Source: Riemerella anatipestifer_E
GTDB lineage: Bacteria; Bacteroidota; Bacteroidia; Flavobacteriales; Weeksellaceae
NCBI RefSeq assembly: GCF_009932355.1
Contig: NZ_LEKU01000023.1
Span: 27,953 to 91,952, forward strand
Direction of reading: 5' to 3'
DNA: 64,000 nucleotides
Shown: one piece after another, positions 15,035-25,558 of the stretch
How positions within the stretch are numbered: position 1 is the stretch's first letter
How the letters are laid out: every line of letters begins with the position of its first letter
Translations under genes and position numbers: made by a program
Notes under the pieces: generated by a model
Told to the model about the DNA's origin: nothing
The model's database searches: none
The model's input: the letters and a program-made list of their open reading frames with translations, nothing else

Positions 15035-18000
15035 TTACTGTGTTGCTTTTATAACAGCATCGGTAATTTGATTTGTTTTTTCTGAAGTGTAGGTACTATC
15101 ATAAGGTTTCATTACCTCAAAAAGATACTGATAGAAAGGTGTTATTTTCTGTACATTTTCGGATTCTTGGTATGCCTTTTCTTTCCCCATAGCTTTTAGC
15201 TGATTTATAAATGAATTAAATCTACTATCAATAGGTTTTATAGAACTTACTAAGTAATTATACGCCTTCTGTTCCTGTCCTATTTTCTTATAAGCATCAG
15301 ATACAGAAGCTACTACCATAGAGTATAACAATGGTTGAATGCTCATTTCTCTTTTAACATACCTTTGATTTTCTGGTGTTAAAGTTAAATAATAATCATA
15401 CTCTTTGAAAATAGATTTTTTAAGCTCTTCTGCTAATTCTAAACCTTTCTTCTCCTGCCCAGACACAATATAACCATAAACAATGGAATTAAGCGAACGA
15501 GGGTCATTATATTTAGATACAGGTATTTCCTTATTTACCAAATCTAATACCTCTTGAGCTTTTTTATTTTCTCCCTTCGTCATTAGAGCCTCCGCAGCTC
15601 TACTTGCAGAACTTCTATAACTGATAATATTAGAAGTACAAGTTTCATCAAAATGAACATTAACATCTTTAAAATTGCCCCATCTAAAGTTTTTAACTAT
15701 TCTATAAAGGTCATCAGCATCTACTCTACCTAACTCTCCATCTTCTTTTTCAGGAGTTTTTATAGGTACAAGACGGTAGCTGAAACCATCATACTGTAAA
15801 TAATCTTTCAAAAAGAAAATATTACTAGCATCATAAATACCTCCAACAGAGAAATTGATGGACCTCTTCCAATCAAAATTAGCTAAGATGTCTAGCATCA
15901 TTAAATCATTTTTGAATAGTGTAGATTTTTTATAGTCTATCACAATATAATCCTCTGCTAAAGCTACATCTTGAGGTTTAATAATACCTGCCTTAACCGC
16001 ATTTTGCTTATTAACAGGAAGTATGAATTTAGACACTGGTAAAACATTGTACTGTTCGTACTTTTCTTCACCGTAAATCATTTTTAGTACCATATCCTTT
16101 TCAGGAGACTTATTCTTTAAGAATGCCACAGCTTCTTTTAAAGTCATACTATCTTGCGTCATATACTTTTCAAAGCCTTTTAACACATTATCAGGAGCAC
16201 CGCTTTCTTTCAGATTAGCAAATATATTTTTCCAATCTTCAGTGCTTAGAGTATAGATTTGTTCATTTATACCTTCTCTATACTCCTCATGTCTAAGTGC
16301 CGATGCTACAGGCATTGCGTTGTAGGTGCGTCTTTTTACTTGGTCTATATTCCAAGGGGTAGCTAAAAGGGTAAAGTTTACCACCTTTACATCATCTCTA
16401 AACTGTTCTGTCTCTTGTATTGCCCAAAGTGGATAAGTATCATTATCACCATATACGAAGAGAATGCCATCTTTAGGAAGTGATTTTAGTGTAGAATAAG
16501 CATAATCATAAGCGGCATATCTTCCACTTCTGTCGTGTGGATTGTAATTTTGGAAGCCCATCATCAGCGGAACTCCTAAAAGTAAAACTCCGACACCTAA
16601 AATTGCACTAGATTTTTTAACTTTTTGATTTAATAATTGTAAGATAAAAGCGGCTCCTAAACCTATCCAAATTGTAAAAGCATAGAAAGCTCCCACCATA
16701 GCATAATCTCTTTCTCTCGGTTCAAAAGGTTTTACACCTGTGTAGAAAATAATCCCAATACTTGTAAGAATAAATAAGGATAACAAAGCATAGAACCTCC
16801 CAAAATCTTTAGTATACTGGAAGAAAGCTCCCAATAAACCTAAAATAAGTGGTAAGAAAAAGAAATAAACTGTACTTTCATTTTTATACTTTTCAGGCAT
16901 ATCCGACTGGCTGCCGTACAGATAATTATCTATCGCAGGAATCCCTGATATCCAGTTTCCGTTGGTGTTTTCCATATGACCTTCCAAATCATTTTGACGA
17001 CCAACAAAATTCCACATTAAATATCTTACAAAATAATGTCCATTTTGGAAAGTAATGAAGTAGTCTAAACTCTGTCCAAATGTAGGCTTTTTAAGATTGA
17101 TTAAATGATACTGTTTTGCTTGTAGATAATCATCAACGGTAATAGTACCGTTATCATATTTTTTTCTAAGTTCATCAAAATACTTGTGAGCATCAGGATT
17201 ATTTGCTATATCTTCATCAGCATAATTAAACTCAAAATCTGGAGCACCATACATAGAAATGTAATTGGACATTACATTCTTATCTTGCACAAACATTCTC
17301 GGCATAAAGCCTACATGTGCCTTGTTATAAACATAATTAGTCTTATCTCCTACTTTAATATAGCGTCCTGTGGTTTCGTCTTTTTCGTAAGTTTCGCCTG
17401 TTTTTATTGTTTTTAAACTTCCATCTTCATTCTTTTCCATTCCGTTCCAATCCAAGTGGGCAGTATAGTTTTGCCCATACAAAGTAGGCCAATCTCCATA
17501 TTGTTCGCGATTGTAATAATCAAGCATACCAATGGCGTTATCAGGATTATTAAGGTTCATTGGTGGATTAGCATTGGCACGAATAGGTATCATCAACCAA
17601 CAAGAAAAACCAATAATCATATAAACCATAGATAGCACCGCCATTTGTATCAATCTATTCCCTTTGGAACGAGCATAGTTAATAGCAAAGTACCCTAAGG
17701 CAATAAGTACTAAAAACGCAAAGATAGTCCCTGAATGGAAAGGCAATCCTAAACCATTAACGAAGAATATTTCTGACTTACCAAACATCGTCATCACAAA
17801 AGGGAAAATACCTTTAAATACAAGAGCGAGAACAAATAATGTAACTACATTAGCTATTGCAAAAGATTTCCAAGAGAAATCGTAATTTCTAGAGTAATAA
17901 ATCAAACAAATAAATGGAACGACCAACATTACCATCATATGAACTCCCACGGAAAGCCCTATTAGGAAGAAGATAAGGATAATCCATCTCTCATTATCAG

Positions 18001-18523
18001 AGGATTGATATTCGTTCTCCCATTTGGTTATAAGCCAAGCGATTAACGCTATAAATAATGACGCCATAGAGTAAACCTCGCCTTCCACAGCAGAAAACCA
18101 AAAAGTATCCGAAAAAGTGAAACACAAAGCACCTATCAACCCTGAAAATAGAATAACCCATTTTTCGTTTTCGGTAACTTCCTCAAAATCTTTACGCAAT
18201 AGACGTCTAACCAAATGAGTAATTGTCCAAAATAAAAATAAAATGGTAAAGGCACTAAACAAGGCAGACATTGCATTGATAACCAAAGAGTAATAAGCTC
18301 CATTACCAAAGGCTAGCATCGCAAACACTGCTCCCACCAGCTGGAACAATGCCGCTCCTGGAGCGTGTGTAACCTCTAATTTCACGGCAGAGGAAATATA
18401 CTCGCCACAATCCCAAAAGCTAAAATTAGGTTCTATGGTAGATAAATAGGTTATTAAGGCTATCCCAAAAACTATCCACCCTAAAATGGTGTTCCATTTT
18501 TTAAAACTCCAGTGCTTCATCAT
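15035..18523 (-). CDS. Glycosyltransferase family 117 (DUF2723) membrane protein
   Basis: An 1162-residue inner-membrane protein. The N-terminal half (about residues 10-330) holds roughly ten hydrophobic segments. An early acidic loop reads SFWDCGEYISSAVKLEVTHAPG; the Asp/Glu and His there match the DUF2723 signature and resemble the catalytic loop of GT-C glycosyltransferases. More membrane segments lie around 540-680, and the remainder is a large soluble C-terminal region with helical repeats. The family is now called GT117 and is typical of Bacteroidota; it is thought to glycosylate envelope molecules or proteins using a lipid-linked sugar. Substrate is unknown. It is monocistronic. Confidence 0.88.
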   Translation of the reverse strand: MMKHWSFKKWNTILGWIVFGIALITYLSTIEPNFSFWDCGEYISSAVKLEVTHAPGAALFQLVGAVFAMLAFGNGAYYSLVINAMSALFSAFTILFLFWTITHLVRRLLRKDFEEVTENEKWVILFSGLIGALCFTFSDTFWFSAVEGEVYSMASLFIALIAWLITKWENEYQSSDNERWIILIFFLIGLSVGVHMMVMLVVPFICLIYYSRNYDFSWKSFAIANVVTLFVLALVFKGIFPFVMTMFGKSEIFFVNGLGLPFHSGTIFAFLVLIALGYFAINYARSKGNRLIQMAVLSMVYMIIGFSCWLMIPIRANANPPMNLNNPDNAIGMLDYYNREQYGDWPTLYGQNYTAHLDWNGMEKNEDGSLKTIKTGETYEKDETTGRYIKVGDKTNYVYNKAHVGFMPRMFVQDKNVMSNYISMYGAPDFEFNYADEDIANNPDAHKYFDELRKKYDNGTITVDDYLQAKQYHLINLKKPTFGQSLDYFITFQNGHYFVRYLMWNFVGRQNDLEGHMENTNGNWISGIPAIDNYLYGSQSDMPEKYKNESTVYFFFLPLILGLLGAFFQYTKDFGRFYALLSLFILTSIGIIFYTGVKPFEPRERDYAMVGAFYAFTIWIGLGAAFILQLLNQKVKKSSAILGVGVLLLGVPLMMGFQNYNPHDRSGRYAAYDYAYSTLKSLPKDGILFVYGDNDTYPLWAIQETEQFRDDVKVVNFTLLATPWNIDQVKRRTYNAMPVASALRHEEYREGINEQIYTLSTEDWKNIFANLKESGAPDNVLKGFEKYMTQDSMTLKEAVAFLKNKSPEKDMVLKMIYGEEKYEQYNVLPVSKFILPVNKQNAVKAGIIKPQDVALAEDYIVIDYKKSTLFKNDLMMLDILANFDWKRSINFSVGGIYDASNIFFLKDYLQYDGFSYRLVPIKTPEKEDGELGRVDADDLYRIVKNFRWGNFKDVNVHFDETCTSNIISYRSSASRAAEALMTKGENKKAQEVLDLVNKEIPVSKYNDPRSLNSIVYGYIVSGQEKKGLELAEELKKSIFKEYDYYLTLTPENQRYVKREMSIQPLLYSMVVASVSDAYKKIGQEQKAYNYLVSSIKPIDSRFNSFINQLKAMGKEKAYQESENVQKITPFYQYLFEVMKPYDSTYTSEKTNQITDAVIKATQ

Positions 18524-18576
18524 ATTTTTTAAAACTTTGGTGCGAAAATAATGTTTTTCATCTATTTATAAAAGAA

Positions 18577-18611
18577 AAAGACAAGGAGAGTTTGCTTTCA
18601 TCCTTGTCTTT
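18577..18611 (-). terminator. Terminator of the kdsD-tatC unit
   Basis: The arms AAAGACAAGGA (18577-18587) and TCCTTGTCTTT (18601-18611) are perfectly complementary. The hairpin lies 35 bases beyond the tatC stop and has a T tract on the minus strand. Confidence 0.7.
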
Positions 18612-18645
18612 ATATTACCTAGTATTACTTTATAAAATTCATTAC

Positions 18646-19473
18646 TTACTTTGGTAATGGTAAACTAAGTGCTTCTTCCTTTTTAATTCTTCGGTAAACC
18701 AATGCCGACATCAAGATGCATATTTCATAGAGAACAACTAATGGAAATGCCGCTGCCAACATACTGATAATATCTGCAGGTGTAATAAAAGCCGCCACCA
18801 CCATAATCACTACAATAGCATGTCTTCTATAAGTCCTTAAAAACATAGGAGTAAGTATGCCTATGGAAGTGAGTATATAAACAATCATCGGGAATAAAAA
18901 TATCACAGCCATACCCAAAACAACTTGAAGTAAAATAGTAACATAGCTTGATAAATCTATATCTACCCTTACAAAATCCGAAATACTAAAAAAATAACCA
19001 AAATTGATAACAAAAGGCATTACCAAAAAGTATCCTGATAATGCTCCCATCACAAATAGCACCCAAGTCCCGTTGATGATGAAAATAGAGTTTTTTCTTT
19101 CGGATTCTTTAAGTGCTGGACTGATAAATTTCCAAAGTTCCCAAATAACATAAGGAAATGCGATGATAAGCCCTCCAACCACAGAAACCGCCATCATCAT
19201 ATTAAACTGTTCAAACAGTCGCCTTACTTGTATCGGAAACGAATGTGGCATCACAATAACATCTTCGCCCACAAACATTCTAGAGAAATAATTAACCACT
19301 CTAAAAGTGAGAAAATCTGGACGAGTAGGACCGAAGATAATATGATCCATAATCCAATTGATATTAAAGCCAATTAAAAATCCACCTACCACAATAGCTA
19401 TTATAGAACGCACCAAATGCCCTCTAAGCTCTCCTATATGCCCTAAAAAGGACATTTCTTTTTCTTCACTCAC
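18646..19473 (-). CDS. tatC: Sec-independent protein translocase TatC
   Basis: TatC is the substrate-receptor subunit of the twin-arginine translocase, which exports folded proteins across the inner membrane. The 275-residue length and six hydrophobic segments fit. The N-terminus carries the signature EMSFLGHIGELRGHLVRS, including the Glu and Arg needed for Tat signal binding, and later FPYVIWELWKFISPAL. Compared with E. coli TatC it has an extended first periplasmic loop (about residues 50-95), as usual in Bacteroidota. It follows kdsD by 20 bases. No tatA is visible here. Confidence 0.95.
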   Translation of the reverse strand: MSEEKEMSFLGHIGELRGHLVRSIIAIVVGGFLIGFNINWIMDHIIFGPTRPDFLTFRVVNYFSRMFVGEDVIVMPHSFPIQVRRLFEQFNMMMAVSVVGGLIIAFPYVIWELWKFISPALKESERKNSIFIINGTWVLFVMGALSGYFLVMPFVINFGYFFSISDFVRVDIDLSSYVTILLQVVLGMAVIFLFPMIVYILTSIGILTPMFLRTYRRHAIVVIMVVAAFITPADIISMLAAAFPLVVLYEICILMSALVYRRIKKEEALSLPLPK

Positions 19474-19493
19474 TAGTTTTATTTTTTACAAAG

Positions 19494-20453
19494 TTACAAG
19501 ATTCCTTCGTCTAACAAAGTATGCAAATCTATAATCCCAAAATAGTTACCTTTATCCGTTACAATCAGTTGCCCTATGTTATACTGTTTAAGTATTTTCA
19601 TAGCTTCTTTTGCTAACGCTTCTTTATCTATTGTTTTGGGAGTTAAACTCATTATATCTTTAGCCTTAATTCCTTTAATGTCATCATTTCCCATCAGCAT
19701 TCTCCTTAAATCTCCATCAGTAATAATACCTTTTATAGTTTCTCCTTCCGTAACTACTGTAACTCCGTGGGTAGACGCACTAATGGAAATTATCACTTCC
19801 TTAATGGAAGCCTCCTCTGAAACTTGAGGCTTTTGTGAAGATAAAAACTGACCTACCTTAGCCGTAAGATTCTTACCTAAACTTCCACCAGGGTGAAACT
19901 TTGCAAAATCGGTATCTTTAAAATGATTGATTTCCATAAGACACACAGCCAAAGCATCTCCCAACGCCATTTGCACTGTGGTAGAGCTTGTTGGAGCCAA
20001 TTTATTAGGACACGCCTCTTTCTCTACAAAAGTGTTAAGCACAATATCCGAATGTTCTGCTAGTTTGGATTTTAAATTTCCTGTCATACCTATAAGCCCC
20101 GCCGAATATTGCTTAAGATATGGGGCGAGATTAACTATCTCTGGTGAATTACCAGAATTAGAAATACATAAAACAACATCATTTTTTTGAACCACTCCTA
20201 AATCTCCATGGATAGCCTCTGCTGCGTGCAGAAACTGTGCAGGTGTTCCCGTAGAATTAAGCGTTGCCACAATCTTATTCCCCACATGAGCAGACTTACC
20301 TATCCCTACCACAATTAACTTACCGCTTGATTTATTGATGAGTTCTACCGCATCTAAAAAACTATCATTCAGATTATCTCTTAGCCTTTCCAATTCTGCT
20401 ATTTCTGTATCAATAGCCTTTTTAGCAATATCTATAAGAGCGGTAGATTTCAT
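19494..20453 (-). CDS. kdsD: Arabinose-5-phosphate isomerase (KpsF/GutQ family)
   Basis: It would convert ribulose 5-phosphate to arabinose 5-phosphate, the first step to Kdo of the LPS core. The 319 residues form an N-terminal SIS domain (about 30-180) with VVGIGKSAHVGNKIVATLNSTG, CISNSGNSPEI and the PTSSTT strand. Two CBS domains (about 205-319) follow, with GIITDGDLRRML and IGQLIVTDKG. The gene is cotranscribed with tatC and divergent from recQ across 144 bases. The biochemical assignment rests on the family; GutQ-type activity is the same reaction. Confidence 0.93.
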   Translation of the reverse strand: MKSTALIDIAKKAIDTEIAELERLRDNLNDSFLDAVELINKSSGKLIVVGIGKSAHVGNKIVATLNSTGTPAQFLHAAEAIHGDLGVVQKNDVVLCISNSGNSPEIVNLAPYLKQYSAGLIGMTGNLKSKLAEHSDIVLNTFVEKEACPNKLAPTSSTTVQMALGDALAVCLMEINHFKDTDFAKFHPGGSLGKNLTAKVGQFLSSQKPQVSEEASIKEVIISISASTHGVTVVTEGETIKGIITDGDLRRMLMGNDDIKGIKAKDIMSLTPKTIDKEALAKEAMKILKQYNIGQLIVTDKGNYFGIIDLHTLLDEGIL

Positions 20454-20557
20454 TATTTATTATTTTTTATTTATTTTCGTACCTCAGAACCTAACTTAGA
20501 TTAGAAAACAAAGTTTTATTTTATTAACTAATTTAATTTAAAACCAAAAGTTTTTCT

Positions 20558-20565
20558 TACCTTTG
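20558..20565 (+). promoter_or_regulatory. recQ promoter -7 element
   Basis: TACCTTTG fully matches TAnnTTTG and lies 32 bases before the recQ ATG. Confidence 0.5.
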
Positions 20566-20597
20566 GTAAGTTGCAAATTTAGTAAACTAAACTAAAA

Positions 20598-22802
20598 ATG
20601 ACTAAAAAAACATACAATTTAGCAGGAGAGCTCAAAAAATATTTTGGATTTTCCACCTTTAAAGGACAGCAAGAGGCTATTATCAGTACACTTCTTGGAG
20701 GTAAAGATGTATTTGTACTTATGCCTACTGGTGGAGGTAAATCTCTTTGTTATCAGCTCCCTGCACTTATTTCAGAAGGTACAGCTATTGTGGTATCTCC
20801 ACTTATTGCTCTGATGAAAAACCAAGTAGATGCAGTTAATGGGCTTTCCTCTGAGGAAGGAGTGGCTCATGTACTTAATTCTTCTCTTAATAAAACGCAG
20901 ATAAAGCAAGTTTTCAATGATATCAATAGCGGAAGAACCAAACTATTATATGTCGCTCCCGAATCATTGATAAAAGAAGATTATTTAGATTTTTTAAAAC
21001 AAGCTAATATTTCTTTCGTAGCCATAGATGAAGCACATTGTATCTCTGAATGGGGACACGACTTCCGACCAGAATATCGAAATTTAAAAGGTATTATAGA
21101 TAAAATAGCTAATGTTCCTGTTATTGCTCTCACAGCAACGGCTACACCTAAGGTACAAGATGATATTCAGAAGACATTGGGCATGTCTGATGCGGTGGTT
21201 TTTAAAGAAAGTTTTAACCGCCCTAATCTATTTTACGAAGTACGCCCAAAGGTAGATGTAGAAAAGGAAATTGTAAAATTCATCAATAAAAATAAAGGAA
21301 AATCAGGTATAGTTTACTGCCTTAGCCGTAAAAAAGTGGAAGAATTTGCACAGACTTTACAAGTTAATGGCATCAATGCTCTGCCCTATCACGCAGGGTT
21401 AGACCAAAAAACAAGAGTAGCTAATCAAGATAAATTCTTAATGGAAGAATGTGATGTCATTGTAGCTACTATCGCTTTTGGTATGGGGATAGATAAACCT
21501 GATGTTCGTTTTGTGATACATTATGATTTCCCTAAATCTCTAGAAAGTTATTACCAAGAAACAGGTAGAGCTGGTAGAGACGGTGGCGAAGGACATTGTT
21601 TAGCATTCTACGACCCTAAAGATATTGAAAAACTAGAGAAATTTTTAGCTCAAAAATCTGTTTCGGAGAAAGAAGTTGGCTTACAATTACTAAACGAAGT
21701 AGTAGGATATGCCGAAACTTCTATGAGTAGAAGACAGTATATACTCTACTACTTTGGTGAGGAATTTGACCCAATTAACGGTGCTGGTGCCAAAATGGAC
21801 GACAACTCTGTAAATCCACCTAAGTTAAAAGATGTTACAAACGATTTTAAAACGGTACTAAACCTCATTAAAAGTTTAGAAGAAAAGTTCAAAACTAAAG
21901 ATTTAATCGCCGTCCTTGTAGGCAAAGAAACACCAACTACCAAATCCTATAAGTTAGAAAAATCTGAGTTCTTTGGGATAGGTAAAGAAACTTCGGATAA
22001 CTATTGGAAATCTATCATTAGACAGGCTACAGTAAGAGGCTATATTATTAAGGATATAGAGACCTATGGAGTACTTAGGGTGAGCAAGAAAGGACAGAAT
22101 ATTATTTCCGGAAAAGACAAAGAGCCTTTCTTAATTGCTGAAGATAGAGAGTACGATTTGGCTCAAACTAAAGCGGATTCAGACCAAGTACAACTCCAAA
22201 GTGGCGGTGGACTTGATAAAGTTCTATTTAATCAGCTTAAGGATTTAAGAAAAAAAATCGCTCAAAAACAAGGCATTCCTCCTTACACCGTGTTTATGGA
22301 CCCAAGTTTAGAGGATATGACGGTGCAGTACCCTATTACTATAGAAGAAATTGCAAAAGTTTATGGTGTAGGCGAAGGTAAAGCTAAAAAATTTGGAAAA
22401 GAATTTGCCGAGTTCATCAAAAAATATGTTGAAGATAACAACATAGAACGCCCTGATGATATGGTGATAAAAAAGGTAGCTAACAAATCTAGTCACAAAG
22501 TTTTCATCATTCAGAATACAGATAAAAAGATAGATTTAGAAGATATTGCCAATGCTAAAAATCTTTCTATGGACGAGCTTATTTCCGAAATGGAAAGTAT
22601 CGTTTACCAAGGCACAAAACTCAATATAGATTATTATATAGAGGAGAATTTTGATGAGGAAATGGTAGATGATTTCATGGAGTTTATGAAAGAATCTGAA
22701 AGCGATAGTATGAAAGTCCTTTTAGCAGAGTTTGGCGAAGAGTTGAGCGATGACGAAGTTCGCCTGCTTAGAATTAAGTTTATTAGCGATGTAGCCAACT
22801 AA
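20598..22802 (+). CDS. recQ: ATP-dependent DNA helicase RecQ
   Basis: A 3'-5' DNA helicase for recombinational repair and fork processing. The 734 residues contain LMPTGGGKSLCYQLPA (motif I), DEAHCISEWGHDFRPEY (motif II with the aromatic-rich loop), ALTATATP (III), FGMGIDKPDVR (V) and ETGRAGRDG (VI). After these come the RecQ C-terminal zinc/winged-helix region and an HRDC domain near residues 540-620 (EIAKVYGVGEGKAKKFG). A further 110 residues form an acidic C-terminal extension usual in flavobacteria. A glycosyltransferase gene starts four bases after its stop. Confidence 0.95.
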   Translation: MTKKTYNLAGELKKYFGFSTFKGQQEAIISTLLGGKDVFVLMPTGGGKSLCYQLPALISEGTAIVVSPLIALMKNQVDAVNGLSSEEGVAHVLNSSLNKTQIKQVFNDINSGRTKLLYVAPESLIKEDYLDFLKQANISFVAIDEAHCISEWGHDFRPEYRNLKGIIDKIANVPVIALTATATPKVQDDIQKTLGMSDAVVFKESFNRPNLFYEVRPKVDVEKEIVKFINKNKGKSGIVYCLSRKKVEEFAQTLQVNGINALPYHAGLDQKTRVANQDKFLMEECDVIVATIAFGMGIDKPDVRFVIHYDFPKSLESYYQETGRAGRDGGEGHCLAFYDPKDIEKLEKFLAQKSVSEKEVGLQLLNEVVGYAETSMSRRQYILYYFGEEFDPINGAGAKMDDNSVNPPKLKDVTNDFKTVLNLIKSLEEKFKTKDLIAVLVGKETPTTKSYKLEKSEFFGIGKETSDNYWKSIIRQATVRGYIIKDIETYGVLRVSKKGQNIISGKDKEPFLIAEDREYDLAQTKADSDQVQLQSGGGLDKVLFNQLKDLRKKIAQKQGIPPYTVFMDPSLEDMTVQYPITIEEIAKVYGVGEGKAKKFGKEFAEFIKKYVEDNNIERPDDMVIKKVANKSSHKVFIIQNTDKKIDLEDIANAKNLSMDELISEMESIVYQGTKLNIDYYIEENFDEEMVDDFMEFMKESESDSMKVLLAEFGEELSDDEVRLLRIKFISDVAN

Positions 22803-22806
22803 TTTT

Positions 22807-23880
22807 ATGAGAAAAAAGGAGATTATTTTTATTCTTCCCAATATGGAAATGGGTGGTGCAGAACGAATTGTAACCACCATTGCTAATCATCTACCGAGAG
22901 AAAAATTTACTCCTAAAATAATGCTTCTTAGAAAAGAAGGCGGTTATTTAGATTTTCTAAAAAAGGATATAGAGATTATAGATTTAAAAACACCTAGAAT
23001 ACGCCACTCTCTAAAACCTATTTTGAGGGAAATATGGAGGAGAAAACCAGACATTGTATTCTCTGGATTTGGCGAGGTAAACGCCTATTTGTCCTTCTTT
23101 ACACGACTTTTTCCTAAGGTGAAATTTATCGCTAGGGAGACCAATGTAGTTTCTAAACATGTTACAAGGAAGGAAATTAAGTTTTTCTATAAGTTTTATA
23201 ATAACTTCCATACTATTATTGCTCAAAGTGATGATATGGCGGAAGATTTAATTAAAAACTTCAATATAAAACCTAACAAAATCACTAAGATTAACAATCC
23301 TGTTGATTTTGAGTTTATAGACCAACAGCTTTCTATTTCAAAAAGACCTGAGCTATACTCAAACGAGGCTAAAAATGTGGTTGCCATAGGTAATCTATCT
23401 GAAAGAAAGGGGTTTGATAATCTACTCAAAGTCTTTTCTTTTCTTAAAAATGAACCGATAAAACTCCATATTTTAGGCGATGGTAAGGACAAAGAGCTTC
23501 TCCACCAAATGAAAGAAGAGTTGGAGCTGTCTAATGTGATATTCCATGGAAAACAAAAGAACCCTTATCAATTTCTGAAATATGCCGACTTATTTATTCT
23601 GTCTTCAAGGTACGAGGGCTTCCCTAATGTATTACTAGAGGCTGGAGCGTGTGGCACTTATGCCCTTGCCAACAACTGCCCTGGAGGAATTAACGAAATT
23701 ATAAAACACGGTGTAAACGGAGAAGTTTCAAACATAGAAAATCACAAAGAGTTTTCAGAAAAAATAAAAACCATATTATCTCAAGGAAACTCTCCTAAAG
23801 AAAATATAAGAGACCACATTTATTCTTTATTTTCTAAAGATGTGATTTTAGAGCAATATGTCAATCTATTAAGTGAATAG
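22807..23880 (+). CDS. Glycosyltransferase family 4
   Basis: A 357-residue GT-B glycosyltransferase without signal peptide or membrane segment, probably working at the cytoplasmic membrane face on LPS or other envelope glycans. The N-terminal domain begins ILPNMEMGGAERIVTTIA, the acceptor-site glycine loop. The C-terminal domain carries AIGNLSERKGFDNLL and SSRYEGFPNVLLEAGACGT with the retaining-enzyme E-x7-E signature (EGFPNVLLE). It is coupled to recQ by a four-base gap and converges with gldG eight bases later. Donor and acceptor cannot be read from sequence. Confidence 0.9.
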   Translation: MRKKEIIFILPNMEMGGAERIVTTIANHLPREKFTPKIMLLRKEGGYLDFLKKDIEIIDLKTPRIRHSLKPILREIWRRKPDIVFSGFGEVNAYLSFFTRLFPKVKFIARETNVVSKHVTRKEIKFFYKFYNNFHTIIAQSDDMAEDLIKNFNIKPNKITKINNPVDFEFIDQQLSISKRPELYSNEAKNVVAIGNLSERKGFDNLLKVFSFLKNEPIKLHILGDGKDKELLHQMKEELELSNVIFHGKQKNPYQFLKYADLFILSSRYEGFPNVLLEAGACGTYALANNCPGGINEIIKHGVNGEVSNIENHKEFSEKIKTILSQGNSPKENIRDHIYSLFSKDVILEQYVNLLSE

Positions 23881-23888
23881 ATATAGGT

Positions 23889-25556
23889 TTATTTTACATA
23901 CTTCTGTTTCCTCCACCAATAAAACAAGGCACTCAATATAGCTATTAGAACTAAAGGAAATAGTAAATTAAACCATTGCCATTCGGTTCTCTCTTGTTCT
24001 ATTCTTCTAGCATCTAAAAGTCGTGCTTCTATATTTCGGTTTCTAAGACTCATAAGGTTAGAATCGTCCAAAAGCCAATCTAAAGCATTTCTCAAAAACT
24101 GTTCGTTGCCGTATTTTTGGTTGGTCAGCAAATCTACACCTAGAGGCAAAGGTTCTCCTTTAAGAATTTGATTTCTACCTACATCTCCATCTGCGATTAT
24201 GAGCATTTTATTTTCAGGACTTTGACTTTTAAAATTAGGAAAACTACTTCGCTCACTTCTATTAGCATAAGCCGACCTAAATTTACCTTCTAAACTTACT
24301 GCAAAAATCTTTGGAGTGCTTGGGCGTTCCATTGCTCCTAGAGAGTCCGTATTCACAATTTCGGAAAAGTCTACATAGTTAGGCACTGCCTTGCTAGAAG
24401 TTCTTTCGCTAGACTCAAACAAAACCTGTTTTTTTACACCTTCCCTAGAGAGTGTGTCTATTGCTGTAGGAAATTCAAGTTTTACAGGATTGATATTTTT
24501 AGTAATGACATGAGGCGTTTCTGATATACCTAACGGAAAATAAGGCCAAAGGAAATTTTTATATTGAGGGTTTCCTGCAATTTCTCCCGCTCTTAGCCTT
24601 ATAAAGGCTGTTTTCTTAAAGTCTTTCACTAAAGCTGGCGTAATTCTTATTCCATAATTAAAGAAAAAATCGGTAAGATTGAGGTCTACAGGATATGCCA
24701 TAATCTTCTTTGCTTGGAAAAGCGTATCCATTTCAGCATTTACTGCATCTAGCATCCATAGCATCTTTCCACCATTCATAATGTATTGGTCTAACACTAC
24801 TTTTTCTTCGTCGGAGAAAGGTTTTCTAGGCTTAGCAACCACAAGAGCGTCCATCTTTTTAAGCTTAGGCATATCGGTAGCAGAAAGCCCTGTTTCCTTT
24901 TCGGGAATGATAGCTCCTATATTATAGTTTTCTAATGCCATATCAACAAATCCTTGAAATGCATCAGGCTTTAACTCGCTGTGATTAACGATGATACCGA
25001 TGTTTTTTCTATGTTCGGTGGTCAGAGCTTTTATATTAGAAATAAGATTATATTCTAAATTTTCTATGGATTTATTAAGCTGAGTACTCGCATCTAATCC
25101 TACTTGGTCTATAATCAACGGAACGGAAGTCCCATAGTCTGCATAACGCATTACTGCATAGGGAAACAGCACAATTTCTGACACCTTACCATCTTTCATA
25201 TCTGGAAGAACAGAAGGTTGCATTCCCATTGCCATTAGCGTGTCTTTTGACATTTTAGTCTTAATAGGGTCTATGAATTTATAGTCAATTTTAGGATTGA
25301 TTTTCCTAAACTCTTCCAGTATAAATTTGGTTTCACTTTGGAGTTGTTTAAACGATGCAGGGAAATCTCCGTCCAAATAAACATCTATCACCAAAGGTTT
25401 CTTAACCGATTCTAAAGTCTTTATGGTAGCCTCATTAAGCGTATAGCGTTTTTCTTCTGTTAGGTCAAATCTTGTTTGAAATATACCCAAGACGCCTAAC
25501 AGAGCTACCACTCCTACTACTATGACGGCAATGTTATTTTGAAGCCATTTTTTCAT
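23889..25556 (-). CDS. gldG: Gliding-motility ABC transporter component GldG
   Basis: A 555-residue protein with a membrane anchor at each end (about residues 8-27 and 532-548) and a large extracytoplasmic domain between. The start FDLTEEKRYTLNEATIKTLESV is characteristic of GldG. The domain contains the ABC-associated GldG/IFT52-like region (IIVNHSELKPDAF, DALVVAKPRKPFSDEEKVVLDQYI). With GldF and the ATPase GldA it forms an ABC system required for gliding in Flavobacterium. In non-gliding Weeksellaceae its role is unclear. It starts two bases after the gldF stop; gldA is not in the window. Confidence 0.93.
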   Translation of the reverse strand: MKKWLQNNIAVIVVGVVALLGVLGIFQTRFDLTEEKRYTLNEATIKTLESVKKPLVIDVYLDGDFPASFKQLQSETKFILEEFRKINPKIDYKFIDPIKTKMSKDTLMAMGMQPSVLPDMKDGKVSEIVLFPYAVMRYADYGTSVPLIIDQVGLDASTQLNKSIENLEYNLISNIKALTTEHRKNIGIIVNHSELKPDAFQGFVDMALENYNIGAIIPEKETGLSATDMPKLKKMDALVVAKPRKPFSDEEKVVLDQYIMNGGKMLWMLDAVNAEMDTLFQAKKIMAYPVDLNLTDFFFNYGIRITPALVKDFKKTAFIRLRAGEIAGNPQYKNFLWPYFPLGISETPHVITKNINPVKLEFPTAIDTLSREGVKKQVLFESSERTSSKAVPNYVDFSEIVNTDSLGAMERPSTPKIFAVSLEGKFRSAYANRSERSSFPNFKSQSPENKMLIIADGDVGRNQILKGEPLPLGVDLLTNQKYGNEQFLRNALDWLLDDSNLMSLRNRNIEARLLDARRIEQERTEWQWFNLLFPLVLIAILSALFYWWRKQKYVK

Positions 25557-25558
25557 AC